Source: Pseudomonas sp. AKS31 (GTDB taxonomy: Bacteria > Pseudomonadota > Gammaproteobacteria > Pseudomonadales > Pseudomonadaceae). From it: a stretch of DNA of 36,496 bases. Below, piece by piece: positions 23,566-31,354 of this stretch; within the stretch, counting starts at the first letter, position 1; every line of letters starts with the position of its first letter. The stretch is taken from positions 381,835 to 418,330 of the forward strand of contig NZ_JAMLFX010000002.1 in the NCBI RefSeq assembly GCF_023634765.1. Reading direction: 5' to 3'. Under the pieces are notes generated by a model. It ran no database searches. It had not been told where the DNA came from and worked only from the letters and a program-made list of their open reading frames with translations. The translations under genes and the position numbers were made by a program.

Positions 23566-23802
23566 CTAACGAATGCGTTTGCAGCTGATGTTTGAATAAC
23601 CTTTGCTTTCCAGGGCCTGGCGAATTTTTGAGGTAGCTTTTTCTGTTCCAAAGCGCTCGACGTCCTCCAGATAGCTTTCGAATAACTCACTGCCAAAACG
23701 TTTGCTGTAGATCGACTCCGAAGCGCTATCTCGAGGGCATTTTTCGCACTTGCGTACGCCGTTGACGTCATAGCAGATTTCAAATTCAGCCTTCCTGGCC
23801 AT
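23566..23802 (-). CDS. AT-rich small cysteine-containing protein, unknown function (78 aa)
   Basis: A 78-residue protein with AAGGAG seven bases before the ATG at 23802. Four cysteines are present: C10 (FEICYDVNG), C19 and C22 (KCEKCPRD) and one near the end (ISCKR), so a metal site or disulfides are possible. The middle is helical and charged (YLEDVERFGTEKATSKIRQA). It overlaps the end of the upstream membrane-protein gene by 17 bases, so the two are translationally linked. Base composition is more AT-rich than most of the window. No family was recognised. Confidence 0.65.
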   Translation of the reverse strand: MARKAEFEICYDVNGVRKCEKCPRDSASESIYSKRFGSELFESYLEDVERFGTEKATSKIRQALESKGYSNISCKRIR

Positions 23803-24379
23803 ACGAAACTCCTTGCCGCTCTGTTGTTGGTTCGGGACTGGTATTAGTCAAGGCGCTGTCCTGATCGGTGTCGCCCGAGCAAGCCTCGCGTTCCCGATCA
23901 AAACTCTTCATGTGGTTAAGATAGCTAGCGCTCCAACCGTTAAATGCAACATTTGCGTTTTTGATGGCTTCTTGTTGTGCCTGAGGTGTAGAGGCAATCA
24001 AGCCCAAGTAAATGGTCGAGCCGATTTGAACGGCGATTTTGTTCAGTTCCGGGGGGGCATAGGCTGTCAGCTCGAAAGCAGCTTTAATCACTTTTTGGCT
24101 GGACTCTTCAGGAAACTTTTTGGCCGTGCCAATTGCCCCTAAAAAACTGCCGACACTACCCAGCAGTTCCGCCGACTTTTGGCGTGCGATCATTTCACGC
24201 TCGTCGATTCTTTTCAGGCAGCTTTCAAGGCGAACCTTGTCAGCAGAGCCCATTGTTGCCTTGGCGGCGAGCAAAGCAGCAAAAATCAACGAAAAGGCGG
24301 TGATTATCGAGGTAAGAATATTGATGTTATGGGCTCGTTGGGCTGCAGATATTTTTTCGTTGTCAGTGTTTATATCCAT
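23786..24379 (-). CDS. AT-rich membrane-anchored protein of unknown function (197 aa)
   Basis: A 197-residue protein with one clear transmembrane segment near the N-terminus (about 20-40: ILTSIITAFSLIFAALLAAK). A mostly helical soluble region follows (about 48-175) and the tail is hydrophilic, Ser/Thr/Glu-rich (about 176-197). The short N-terminus before the membrane span is polar; orientation is uncertain. GGAG lies 13 bases before the ATG at 24379. It is the first gene of a two-gene overlapping unit next to tRNA-Ser and is AT-rich compared with its flanks. No known domain was recognised; membrane anchor plus small cytosolic partner is the visible architecture. Confidence 0.65.
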   Translation of the reverse strand: MDINTDNEKISAAQRAHNINILTSIITAFSLIFAALLAAKATMGSADKVRLESCLKRIDEREMIARQKSAELLGSVGSFLGAIGTAKKFPEESSQKVIKAAFELTAYAPPELNKIAVQIGSTIYLGLIASTPQAQQEAIKNANVAFNGWSASYLNHMKSFDREREACSGDTDQDSALTNTSPEPTTERQGVSYGQEG

Positions 24380-24480
24380 ATTTTCACTTTGCTCCTGCTT
24401 ATTCCGGTGGCAAGCCTTGGCTGCTTTTTGTGGACAGTCGCCGACCAGCGAAGAATTCTGGAAATCTCAATCGCCAGAAA

Positions 24481-24512
24481 CGACAAAGCCCTGAATAATC
24501 AGGGCTTTGTCG
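24481..24512 (-). terminator. Terminator of tRNA-Ser
   Basis: CGACAAAGCCCTG (24481-24493) and CAGGGCTTTGTCG (24500-24512) form a perfect 13-bp stem around a six-base loop, 11 bases after the tRNA 3' end on the minus strand. GTTTC follows on that strand. Confidence 0.85.
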
Positions 24513-24522
24513 GTACAGAATA

Positions 24523-24610
24523 TGGCGGAGGCGATGGGATTCGAACTCATGGACCTGTTACAGTCGACGGTTTTCAAGACCGTTGCCTTAAACCACTCGG
24601 CCACACCTCC
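24523..24610 (-). tRNA. tRNA-Ser (anticodon UGA)
   Basis: An 88-base class II tRNA with the long variable arm of tRNA-Ser and an encoded CCA. The acceptor stem GGAGGTG pairs with CGCCTCC. The anticodon loop CTTGAAA gives TGA (Ser). The T arm contains GTTCGAATC. It lies just upstream of an AT-rich gene pair, but no repeated tRNA 3' end was found that would mark an integration site. Confidence 0.96.
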
Positions 24611-24684
24611 GTTGCGTTGCGGGCGCCATAATACCTGAATGAAACACACTGTCAAACTCTCTGCATGGCTTGTTACAGAGCGTC

Positions 24685-24693
24685 TGTTATGAT
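24685..24693 (+). promoter_or_regulatory. Extended -10 promoter element of the Bax1-I/YccA gene
   Basis: TGTTATGAT is an extended -10 (TGn followed by TATGAT) 39 bases before the start codon. No good -35 box lies at 17 bases, which is common for extended -10 promoters. Confidence 0.45.
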
Positions 24694-24732
24694 CTTTGCG
24701 ACTGAACGTTTCAAACCAACAGGAGTGTCGCC

Positions 24733-25404
24733 ATGCGCGAACAGGATTACGCAGTTAATAACAGCGTGCAGGCTGAGCAGCTAGAGGTTAGCCGCGTCCT
24801 GCGCAACACTTACGGCCTACTGGCTCTGACCCTCGCATTCAGCGGTGTGATGGCTTTCGTCGCGCAGCAGATGCGGGTTGGCTACCCGAACATTTTCGTG
24901 GTGCTGATCGGCTTCTACGGGCTGTTCTTCCTTACCAACAAACTGCGTGATTCCGCGTGGGGCCTGGTCTCTGCGTTTGCCCTGACCGGTTTCATGGGTT
25001 TCCTGCTTGGCCCGATCCTCAACCGTTACCTTGGCATGCAGGGCGGCGCTGAAGTGGTCAGCTCGGCGTTCGCCATGACCGCACTGGTGTTCGGTGGTCT
25101 GTCGGCCTATGTGCTGATCACCCGCAAGGACATGAGCTTCCTCGGTGGTTTCATCACCGCTGGTTTCTTCGTCCTGCTGGGTGCAACGCTGGCGAGCTTC
25201 TTCTTCCAGGTCAGCGGCCTGCAACTGGCGATCAGCGCAGGTTTCGTGCTGTTCTCGTCGGTGTGCATCCTGTTCCAGACCAGCGCCATCATCCACGGTG
25301 GTGAGCGTAACTACATCATGGCGACCATCAGCCTGTATGTATCGATCTACAACCTGTTCATCAGCCTGTTGCAGATCTTCGGCATCATGAGCCGCGACGA
25401 CTGA
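24733..25404 (+). CDS. Bax inhibitor-1/YccA family membrane protein
   Basis: A 223-residue integral membrane protein with about seven hydrophobic spans starting near residue 25, the layout of the BI-1/YccA family. Conserved parts include RNTYGLLALTLAFSGVMAF and a C-terminal region with NYIMATISLYVSIYNLFISLL followed by a charged tail (SRDD). In E. coli, YccA interacts with and modulates the FtsH protease; here this is only a family inference. AGGAG lies seven bases before the ATG. It is a single gene downstream of tRNA-Ser, closed by a strong terminator. Confidence 0.9.
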   Translation: MREQDYAVNNSVQAEQLEVSRVLRNTYGLLALTLAFSGVMAFVAQQMRVGYPNIFVVLIGFYGLFFLTNKLRDSAWGLVSAFALTGFMGFLLGPILNRYLGMQGGAEVVSSAFAMTALVFGGLSAYVLITRKDMSFLGGFITAGFFVLLGATLASFFFQVSGLQLAISAGFVLFSSVCILFQTSAIIHGGERNYIMATISLYVSIYNLFISLLQIFGIMSRDD

Positions 25405-25418
25405 TCGTTAGTCGTTTC

Positions 25419-25450
25419 AACAAAAAACCCGCTTCGGCGGGTTTTTTGTT
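25419..25450. terminator. Terminator of the Bax1-I/YccA gene
   Basis: AACAAAAAACCCGC and GCGGGTTTTTTGTT pair perfectly around a TTCG tetraloop. A-run and T-run flanks make it effective on both strands. Confidence 0.93.
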
Positions 25451-25807
25451 GCTCTCCGAAAAGCGTAGTGGCCTTTTACCTACAAAATGATCTGAAAATA
25501 GTGGCGTCTTTTTGGAAATCACCTACACCTAAATACCAAGGAAGAGCAGTAGCCTGATCGACAGGAGTCGGTAACCAGCACCCCACGTGTGATTCCTGCG
25601 TCCCTCGCATTCACTTCCCTTGCTGTTGATCGCCAGGCCTTTCGGTCGAGAGCGACTGTATTCATTCGTCCAGTGAAAACCGGGAGGTGAACCACGCCAA
25701 ATTCCATGCACCGTGACCGTATCCCGGCGAACGACCGGGACCCTGATACCAGAAAAATAATGGAGGCCCTGCCATTGCAGGCGTTGTCCCAATCAAGGAG
25801 ATCATCG
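25451..25807 (+). other. Long gap/leader upstream of the exported cytochrome gene
   Basis: This 357-base gap holds no convincing plus-strand gene. It contains a perfect TCCCGG-CGAACGA-CCGGGA hairpin (25732-25750) and a CCTGC-CATT-GCAGG hairpin just before the ribosome-binding site (AAGGAG, eight bases before the ATG). An in-frame extension to 25706 and an antisense 87-codon frame (25529-25792) exist but look non-coding. A long 5' leader is possible. Confidence 0.4.
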
Positions 25808-27163
25808 ATGAATCAGCCCCAAGGAAAACTGGCTGTACTGGCCGTCACCACCGCACTGTTCAGCGCGTCAACTCTGGCCGGCGTCTATCCTGACTTCGGC
25901 TATCAACCGCCTTCCAGCCAATACTCTGGCCCACTGTTTGAGTTGAGCCAGAATTACCCGGCAACAGCGCCGAAAGTACCGCTACCCGGTTTTTTCAAGA
26001 ATCTGCCGACCAAGCCAGATAACAATTTTGAGACTTGGCGTGCGTACATGGAGGAAGTCAAAACCTATTGCCTCGAAGGCAACGTCGAGGCTGATTGGTA
26101 CGTGCAGAACAATAAAAAGCGTCAGTGGTATCACATGCCGTGGCAGCACTACGGCCCGCTGGGGCGCGAAGGGATTCACGGCTTGACCAAAGAAGCGCAG
26201 ATCCAGGTCAAGCAGTTGGCGGCGACACAAACCGCCACTGGCCAGACCTACGCGGTGGGTATCTATAACGACATCGGCGCCTATACGATTGGTCAAGTCT
26301 GGAAAGACCCGAACAATCCAGATCCCAAGTACACCTCGGCACCCAACAGTTTCCCTGACGGCACCGTCGTCTGCAAAGCACTGTTCGCCGATATCGATCG
26401 CAGCACCGTGCCGTTTCTGGTGAACCCGGTGTTGTGGAAGGGCTATGTCACCGAAACGTTCACGTCGGCCAATCGCAAGGTCAAAGACGTCGCATTGATC
26501 CAGATGGACATCGCCGTGCGTGATACGCGCATGAGCGACACCGGGTGGATCTTCGGTACCTTCCAGTACAACGGTGAGAAAACCGGCAAGCCTGGCTGGG
26601 ACAATCTGGTGCCGGTGGGGATCATGTGGGGCAATGATCCGCAAAACACCGGGAATGATCACACCAATCCGCAACCGACGGTGACCAAGATCAACAGCGG
26701 ACTGCAACAGACTGCGATCAACGCCAATACCAAGGAATTGCCGCCCACCCATTTGGGCTGGAATGGTCGCCTCAATGGTCCGGTGGACAACCCCAACAGT
26801 TCTTGCCTGAGCTGCCATGCGACCGCTGAAACGCCGCAAGTGGCGATCATGAATCCAACGTTCCAGGCCAATGCGCCGCAGCCGGGGTCGCCTGAATGGA
26901 TGAAGTGGTTCCAGAACATACCGGCCGGCCATGCTTTCACGCCGGGCACTCAAAGCACTGACTACAGCCTGCAGTTGTCCGGCGGTCTGGTGAATTACTT
27001 CGAGTGGAAATGCGACATGAGTGGCATCTACGCTGACGGCAAGAATGCGTGCAGCAAAGCGTCGGACGTGAAACTGAAAATGCTCAATTCCACCAACAAC
27101 GCCACGCCGAAGCCATTGCAGAAAGTCATTCGTGACCCGAGCCTGCAGCAACTGCTGGAGTAA
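25808..27163 (+). CDS. Exported c-type cytochrome-like protein (single CxxCH)
   Basis: A 451-residue protein with a Sec signal peptide (cleavage near TLA-GVYP, about residue 25). It has a single covalent haem motif, CLSCH (residues 333-337), within SSCLSCHATAE, and extra cysteines in the last 60 residues (KCDMSG, NACSKA). The large region before the haem (about 30-320) is Trp/Tyr/Asn-rich and not a known small cytochrome fold, so the protein is probably a periplasmic haem enzyme or electron-transfer protein of a family I cannot name. The start is fixed by AAGGAG eight bases upstream. A strong terminator follows and no redox partner gene is adjacent. Confidence 0.8.
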   Translation: MNQPQGKLAVLAVTTALFSASTLAGVYPDFGYQPPSSQYSGPLFELSQNYPATAPKVPLPGFFKNLPTKPDNNFETWRAYMEEVKTYCLEGNVEADWYVQNNKKRQWYHMPWQHYGPLGREGIHGLTKEAQIQVKQLAATQTATGQTYAVGIYNDIGAYTIGQVWKDPNNPDPKYTSAPNSFPDGTVVCKALFADIDRSTVPFLVNPVLWKGYVTETFTSANRKVKDVALIQMDIAVRDTRMSDTGWIFGTFQYNGEKTGKPGWDNLVPVGIMWGNDPQNTGNDHTNPQPTVTKINSGLQQTAINANTKELPPTHLGWNGRLNGPVDNPNSSCLSCHATAETPQVAIMNPTFQANAPQPGSPEWMKWFQNIPAGHAFTPGTQSTDYSLQLSGGLVNYFEWKCDMSGIYADGKNACSKASDVKLKMLNSTNNATPKPLQKVIRDPSLQQLLE

Positions 27164-27170
27164 GCAGCGA

Positions 27171-27206
27171 AAAGCCTGCGCACGTTTCGGCGTGCGCAGG
27201 CTTTTT
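27171..27206 (+). terminator. Terminator of the exported cytochrome gene
   Basis: A perfect 14-bp stem (arms 27171-27184 and 27191-27204, AAAGCCTGCGCACG/CGTGCGCAGGCTTT) with a six-base loop, running into further T residues eight bases after the stop codon. Confidence 0.93.
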
Positions 27207-27323
27207 CAGTTGATCAGGATGCTGCCATCAGTCTGCTGTCACAGCACCATTGCCCGAATTCTCATTACCGCCCATCCTTCGCCGGAAAAACCTCAATCTA
27301 CGCCGAACGTGCAAAAAAACACA

Positions 27324-27761
27324 TCAGGCCATCGGCGGCAAACGAGGCTTCACCGGAGTCTTCTTGACGATCGCAGTATTGGTTTCAGCCAGGGTATTGA
27401 GCCGGTCGAGCAGGGTATCCAGTTGTTCCATCGAGCGCACATGCAGTCGAGCGATAAAACAGTCCTCGCCCGTGACTTTGTCGCACTCGGTAAATTCCGG
27501 AATTGCCAGAATCTGCCGTTCCACCTCCTGCAACTGCCCCGGCAGCGGGCGAACCCGGACGATGGCCTGCAACTGATAGCCGAAGCACTTGGGGTCGATT
27601 TCGACGGTGTAGCCCTTGAGAACGCCGCGCTCTTCGAGTCGCCGCAAGCGCTCGGCCACACTCGGCGAAGACAAACCACTGATTTGCGCCAAGGCCTTGA
27701 GTGATCGCCGCGAATCCTCCATCAGGGCGCTGATAAGTATCTGATCAATATCGTCGGTCAT
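27324..27761 (-). CDS. Lrp/AsnC family transcriptional regulator
   Basis: A 145-residue Lrp-type regulator: an N-terminal helix-turn-helix (about 4-60, LISALMEDSRRSLKALAQIS and PSVAERLRRLEERGVLKGY) and a C-terminal RAM ligand-binding domain (about 65-140, with VRPLPGQLQEVERQILAIPE and TGEDCFIARLHV). The ATG at 27761 has GGAG seven bases upstream; an in-frame TTG two codons earlier is less likely. It is divergent from an EamA exporter across 149 bases with an inverted repeat, the common arrangement in which an amino-acid-sensing Lrp controls an exporter. Confidence 0.88.
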   Translation of the reverse strand: MTDDIDQILISALMEDSRRSLKALAQISGLSSPSVAERLRRLEERGVLKGYTVEIDPKCFGYQLQAIVRVRPLPGQLQEVERQILAIPEFTECDKVTGEDCFIARLHVRSMEQLDTLLDRLNTLAETNTAIVKKTPVKPRLPPMA

Positions 27762-27799
27762 GCGCAAACTCCAGGATTAGGCGATTTCAAGTTATCACC

Positions 27800-27824
27800 C
27801 TCGATAAAAAAGGCATTCATCGAG
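27800..27824. promoter_or_regulatory. Candidate Lrp operator between the Lrp and EamA genes
   Basis: CTCGAT and ATCGAG form a perfect 6-bp inverted repeat with a 13-base AT-rich centre, roughly in the middle of the divergent promoter region. Lrp-type proteins often bind AT-rich imperfect palindromes. Confidence 0.4.
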
Positions 27825-27910
27825 TTTAGCCTGCTTTTTGCGCTGGAGTGCTTTGCGGCTGGCTTGGCATACTTTTGCCACGCTTTCCCCACATGCTCAG
27901 GAGATGGATG

Positions 27911-28804
27911 ATGGACAACACACTGCGTCGCGGCTCATTGGAAATGACCGCTGCCATGCTGATATCCGGGACGATCGGCTGGTTCGTGCTGGTATCCGGC
28001 CAGCCGGTGCTGGACGTGGTGTTCTGGCGCTGCGTGTTCGGCGCCGGCACCTTGCTGCTGATTTGCGCAGCATTCGGCTTTCTGCGGCCAGGCATTCTGA
28101 CCCGCACCACCTTCCTGCTCGCGGTGCTCAGCGGGGTGGCGATTGTCGGTAACTGGGTGTTGTTGTTTGCCTCTTATTCAAGGGCTTCGATTGCCATCGG
28201 CACGGCGGTATACAACGTGCAGCCGTTCATGCTGGTCGGCTTGGCGGCGCTGTTTCTCGGCGAGAAAATCACCTTGCAAAAGCTGTTCTGGCTGGCGATT
28301 TCGTTCACGGGCATGTTGGCGATTGTCAGTGCCCACGGTACTCAGGGTGAGAGCGGCAATGACTATCTGATGGGCATTGCGCTGGCATTGGGTGCGGCGT
28401 TTCTGTATGCGATTGCGGCGTTGATCATCAAGCGCCTGACCGGCACGCCTCCGCATCTGATTGCGCTGATTCAGGTCTGCACCGGGGTTCTGCTGTTGGC
28501 GCCATTTGCGCACTTCAGCGCGTTGCCGCAAGCGCCGAGTGCCTGGGCCAGCCTGCTGACGTTAGGCATCGTCCACACCGGTCTGATGTATGTGCTGCTG
28601 TACGGCGCCATCCAGAAATTACCCACCGCATTGACCGGCGCGCTGTCGTTCATCTACCCGATTGCCGCGATATTCGTCGACTGGTTCGCCTTCGGCCATC
28701 GTCTGGAGATCCTGCAATGGGTTGGCGTGGCGGCGATCCTGCTGGCTGCCGCCGGGATGCAACAGGGCTGGGGCCTGAAGCCCCGGCGACTGGCTGCGCA
28801 GTAA
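27911..28804 (+). CDS. EamA/DMT family transporter
   Basis: A protein of 297 residues with about ten hydrophobic spans arranged as two EamA repeats (about 10-140 and 150-290), the drug/metabolite transporter fold. Typical segments are YNVQPFMLVGLAALFLGEKI and, in the second repeat, LSFIYPIAAIFVDWFAFGHR. Starts at 27908 and 27911 are both possible; 27911 is seven bases from AGGAG and is preferred. Members export amino acids, metabolites or drugs. Divergence from an Lrp regulator points to an amino acid or related compound. It ends three bases before the convergent FUSC gene. Confidence 0.88.
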   Translation: MDNTLRRGSLEMTAAMLISGTIGWFVLVSGQPVLDVVFWRCVFGAGTLLLICAAFGFLRPGILTRTTFLLAVLSGVAIVGNWVLLFASYSRASIAIGTAVYNVQPFMLVGLAALFLGEKITLQKLFWLAISFTGMLAIVSAHGTQGESGNDYLMGIALALGAAFLYAIAALIIKRLTGTPPHLIALIQVCTGVLLLAPFAHFSALPQAPSAWASLLTLGIVHTGLMYVLLYGAIQKLPTALTGALSFIYPIAAIFVDWFAFGHRLEILQWVGVAAILLAAAGMQQGWGLKPRRLAAQ

Positions 28805-28807
28805 CCC

Positions 28808-29881
28808 TCAGATGTTCCAGCGCGGCGCGGTTTTCGCCAGGCGCTGGCGCATCTCGCCGATGTTCGCCGCCAATTGCCGGGTCAACAAACGATAGCCATC
28901 CAGCGCGCTGTAAACCGGCGCATCAAGACTGGTCTCCGGCAATTCCAAAGGCCTGTCCAGACGTTGCGAAGCGCCGGTTTTCAACGCCCGGGCCATGCCG
29001 ATCAATTGCACGCGAATTTGCCGGTGCTCGGCTTTCAGCGCTGTTTGCAAATGCGCCATCGCCTCGGGGTCGTTAGCATCCGGTCGCGTGTTGCCAAGAA
29101 TCTCCAGCGTGCTGATGCACATGCGCAAGTTGCGCTGGATCGCATCGAGTTCCGTCATGGACACCTTCACTTCCTTGGACACTGACGGCATCAGCGAACG
29201 CAACTGCACCATCACCGCGCCGAGCCGACCCATCAATTTCAAATGCTCATCGGCGCTGACCGGTTGGCCGCTGATGATCCGCCCGTACACCGTGGCGCAA
29301 TCGCGCAGGGCATCGGCGAGGTTGTAGCGCCACGAATACACCGCGTAGAGCGGCAGGGCGAAAGAGAAGGCCAGGGCGAGGGCGATGCCGATCAGAATAT
29401 CGACCCCGCGCCACAAACCATCGGTGATCGGGTTGTCGCCATGCCCGGCGACAATGAACACGGTAATCGCCGAGAGCAGCGCGGTGTAACCCCCCTTGCC
29501 GATGGCGTGATAAGAGAAGAAACCGCAGACCACCGCCATCGAAAAATACGTCAGCCACGGCATGCCGAGCCACGCGTGCTGCGCCACCAGCAACAAACCG
29601 ACACCCGCGCCGATCAACGTGCCGGTGGCTCGCTCAGCGGCTTTCTTGCCGATGTTGCCGTGATGCTGCAAACCGCCGATCACTACCAGCATGGTCACCG
29701 AGGCCCATTCGCCGTGGGGCAGGTTGATGCCAGTGGTCAGCAGAATCGTCGCCAGCAAGCCGAGGGCAACGCGCACCGCATGGATCAGTCGCGCGTGCCG
29801 GTAACGTCGGTAGGGATCCAGCAACGGACGCAAGACACGGCGCAGCAAGGGCGGAAGTTGATGGGTGCTGTAAGTACTCAG
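28808..29881 (-). CDS. FUSC family inner-membrane protein (AaeB/YccS-like efflux component), probable CTG start
   Basis: A protein of about 357 residues with a block of hydrophobic spans in the N-terminal half (LGLLATILLTTGINLP, VTMLVVIGGLQHHGN, GTLIGAGVGLLLVAQHAWLG and others) and a helical cytoplasmic C-terminal half, as in the FUSC domain of aromatic-acid efflux proteins. The first usual codon, TTG at 29848, has no ribosome-binding site. In frame, CTG at 29881 (reading STYSTHQLPPLL) is six bases from AGAGG, so I place the start there. It is the last gene of the DUF3302-HlyD-FUSC operon, 28 bases after the HlyD stop by that choice. Substrate inferred only as a small organic acid or toxicant. 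Confidence 0.8.
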   Translation of the reverse strand: MSTYSTHQLPPLLRRVLRPLLDPYRRYRHARLIHAVRVALGLLATILLTTGINLPHGEWASVTMLVVIGGLQHHGNIGKKAAERATGTLIGAGVGLLLVAQHAWLGMPWLTYFSMAVVCGFFSYHAIGKGGYTALLSAITVFIVAGHGDNPITDGLWRGVDILIGIALALAFSFALPLYAVYSWRYNLADALRDCATVYGRIISGQPVSADEHLKLMGRLGAVMVQLRSLMPSVSKEVKVSMTELDAIQRNLRMCISTLEILGNTRPDANDPEAMAHLQTALKAEHRQIRVQLIGMARALKTGASQRLDRPLELPETSLDAPVYSALDGYRLLTRQLAANIGEMRQRLAKTAPRWNI

Positions 29882-29909
29882 TGCGGGCCTCTCGTGATTG
29901 GGCTTCAGG

Positions 29910-30869
29910 TCAATGGAAAGGGAAAATGTAATTCATCCATGCTGCCATACGCAGGAGGATTTTGCGCATCGTGCCAATGTGGTGGAAGTGCTGACTGTAC
30001 AACGCGGCCTGCCCGTAAGCACCGCCGGGCATCAGTTTGCTGTATTGGGCGAAGGCCGGATCGGTGATTTCGATGATCACCGGCACACGCCCGGCCGGCG
30101 GCGAACCGGTATAGCCGATCAGCGTGCCGGAGGGTTGCACCTGACCTTCGGCAATCACCCCGATGACGTTTTTCACCCGGCCGGCGAACACCTTGCCGGG
30201 AATGCCGTCGAACGCGACTTCCGCCTCGTCCCCGACGGTCAGGCGCAGCAGGCTGTTCTGGCGCATCCACGCGGCAAAATATTGGCCCTCCTCGGGAATG
30301 AACACCATCGACGGGCGCAACGGCAACTTGCTCGCCATCATCCCCGGCCGCAGCGAAACATGGGTAACAAAGCCTTTGCTCGGCGCGCGGACGGTGGTGT
30401 TGTCCAGTTCGAATTGGGCGTTGTCCAGTTGCGCCTGCAGATCATCGGTGCGGGCGATCGCGGCATCCAGTTCGCGCTGGGTGCCGAAGTTGCGCCGGAT
30501 CAACTCGGTAATGCGGTAGCGATCACCCTTGGCCGCCACCAGTTGCGCCTTGAGCGATTTCAGCCGGTTTTGAAACGGCGTGGGGTCGATGCGAAACAGC
30601 ACATCGCCTTTTTCCAGCGGTTCATTACCCTTCACCGGCACTTCAATGACCTGGCCGCTGACGATGGGAATGACCGGCACGGAAACGAAGTAAGTGCGCG
30701 CCACCTCGGAGTAGGGATGGTTGTAGTTCATGGTGAAAATCAAGGCGCCGATCATGAGGATGCCGCCCAGTACGGCGGTGGGCACCGTCCATTTGTTCAG
30801 CGGGATGCGAAAGATCTTGAACACTGCGACGCAGATCGCGGCGTAAGTCAGGATAAGGAGCAGATCCAT
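29910..30869 (-). CDS. HlyD family secretion protein (membrane fusion/adaptor)
   Basis: A 319-residue adaptor with one N-terminal membrane span (about 27-47: TVPTAVLGGILMIGALIF). A lipoyl/biotinyl-like half follows (VSGQVIEVPVKGNEPLEKGD and RAPSKGFVTHVSLRPG), split by a helical hairpin (about 95-155, LKAQLVAAKGDRYRITELIR), then a beta-barrel domain. This is the EmrA/AaeA/YiaV type. It would link the inner-membrane FUSC transporter to an outer-membrane channel, which is not encoded here. It starts five bases after the DUF3302 gene and precedes FUSC, so the three are one operon, matching the E. coli yiaW-yiaV pairing. Confidence 0.88.
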   Translation of the reverse strand: MDLLLILTYAAICVAVFKIFRIPLNKWTVPTAVLGGILMIGALIFTMNYNHPYSEVARTYFVSVPVIPIVSGQVIEVPVKGNEPLEKGDVLFRIDPTPFQNRLKSLKAQLVAAKGDRYRITELIRRNFGTQRELDAAIARTDDLQAQLDNAQFELDNTTVRAPSKGFVTHVSLRPGMMASKLPLRPSMVFIPEEGQYFAAWMRQNSLLRLTVGDEAEVAFDGIPGKVFAGRVKNVIGVIAEGQVQPSGTLIGYTGSPPAGRVPVIIEITDPAFAQYSKLMPGGAYGQAALYSQHFHHIGTMRKILLRMAAWMNYIFPFH

Positions 30870-30874
30870 GGCGC

Positions 30875-31225
30875 TCAGCCCTCCCGGTTGTGAGGGGCAG
30901 TGGCATTCAGCGCTTCGAGTCGTTCGATGCGATCTTGCAGTTCGACGACCTGTTGCTCCAGGCGAGTGACATGGTTTTGCACGGATTTGCCGTCACCGAA
31001 GCCCCAGCCGCGATCTTCCCGATAGGCCATCGCCCAGATCCACAGGAAGGGCCAGAGCGCATGCAGGGTGAACAGACTGACCCAGCCAGTGGCATGGATC
31101 GCATCCTGATGCGGGTGGTTACGATGAACGGCAATTTCGTACGGAATGTCATGCAGCACGATGATCCCGTAAAACAGCACGAGCCCGGCAAACACCAACA
31201 CGCCTAACGCGAAGTAATCGAGCAT
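30875..31225 (-). CDS. DUF3302 small inner-membrane protein (YiaW-like)
   Basis: A 116-residue protein with two hydrophobic segments (about 4-24, YFALGVLVFAGLVLFYGIIV, and about 50-68, VSLFTLHALWPFLWIWAMAY) and a soluble C-terminus forming a coiled coil (LEQQVVELQDRIERLEALN). The conserved HDIPYEIAVHRNHPHQDAIH segment between the spans is the DUF3302 signature. The start at 31225 has GGGAG eight bases upstream; an in-frame start eight codons earlier is less well placed. It is first in the efflux operon. E. coli YiaW sits beside the adaptor YiaV in the same way; its exact job is unknown. Confidence 0.85.
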   Translation of the reverse strand: MLDYFALGVLVFAGLVLFYGIIVLHDIPYEIAVHRNHPHQDAIHATGWVSLFTLHALWPFLWIWAMAYREDRGWGFGDGKSVQNHVTRLEQQVVELQDRIERLEALNATAPHNREG

Positions 31226-31354
31226 GATCAAGCTCCCGGCATCCAGCACAGTGCTGGCATCAGTGTAGACACTGATTTGCCGGGCGCTTGGCGACTTTGG
31301 ATCAGAACCGCATGTGGTCGCCTTCTTGCTTATTCATGATGCGGGTGACAGTGA

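Noticed and set aside
24523..24610. tRNA-Ser as an integration site of a genomic island
   Set aside because: No integrase gene and no second copy of the tRNA 3' end were found in the window; only the AT-rich neighbour genes hint at it.
25529..25792. An 87-codon antisense frame in the gap before the exported cytochrome
   Set aside because: No ribosome-binding site or domain was found. It may reflect a conserved non-coding leader read in antisense.
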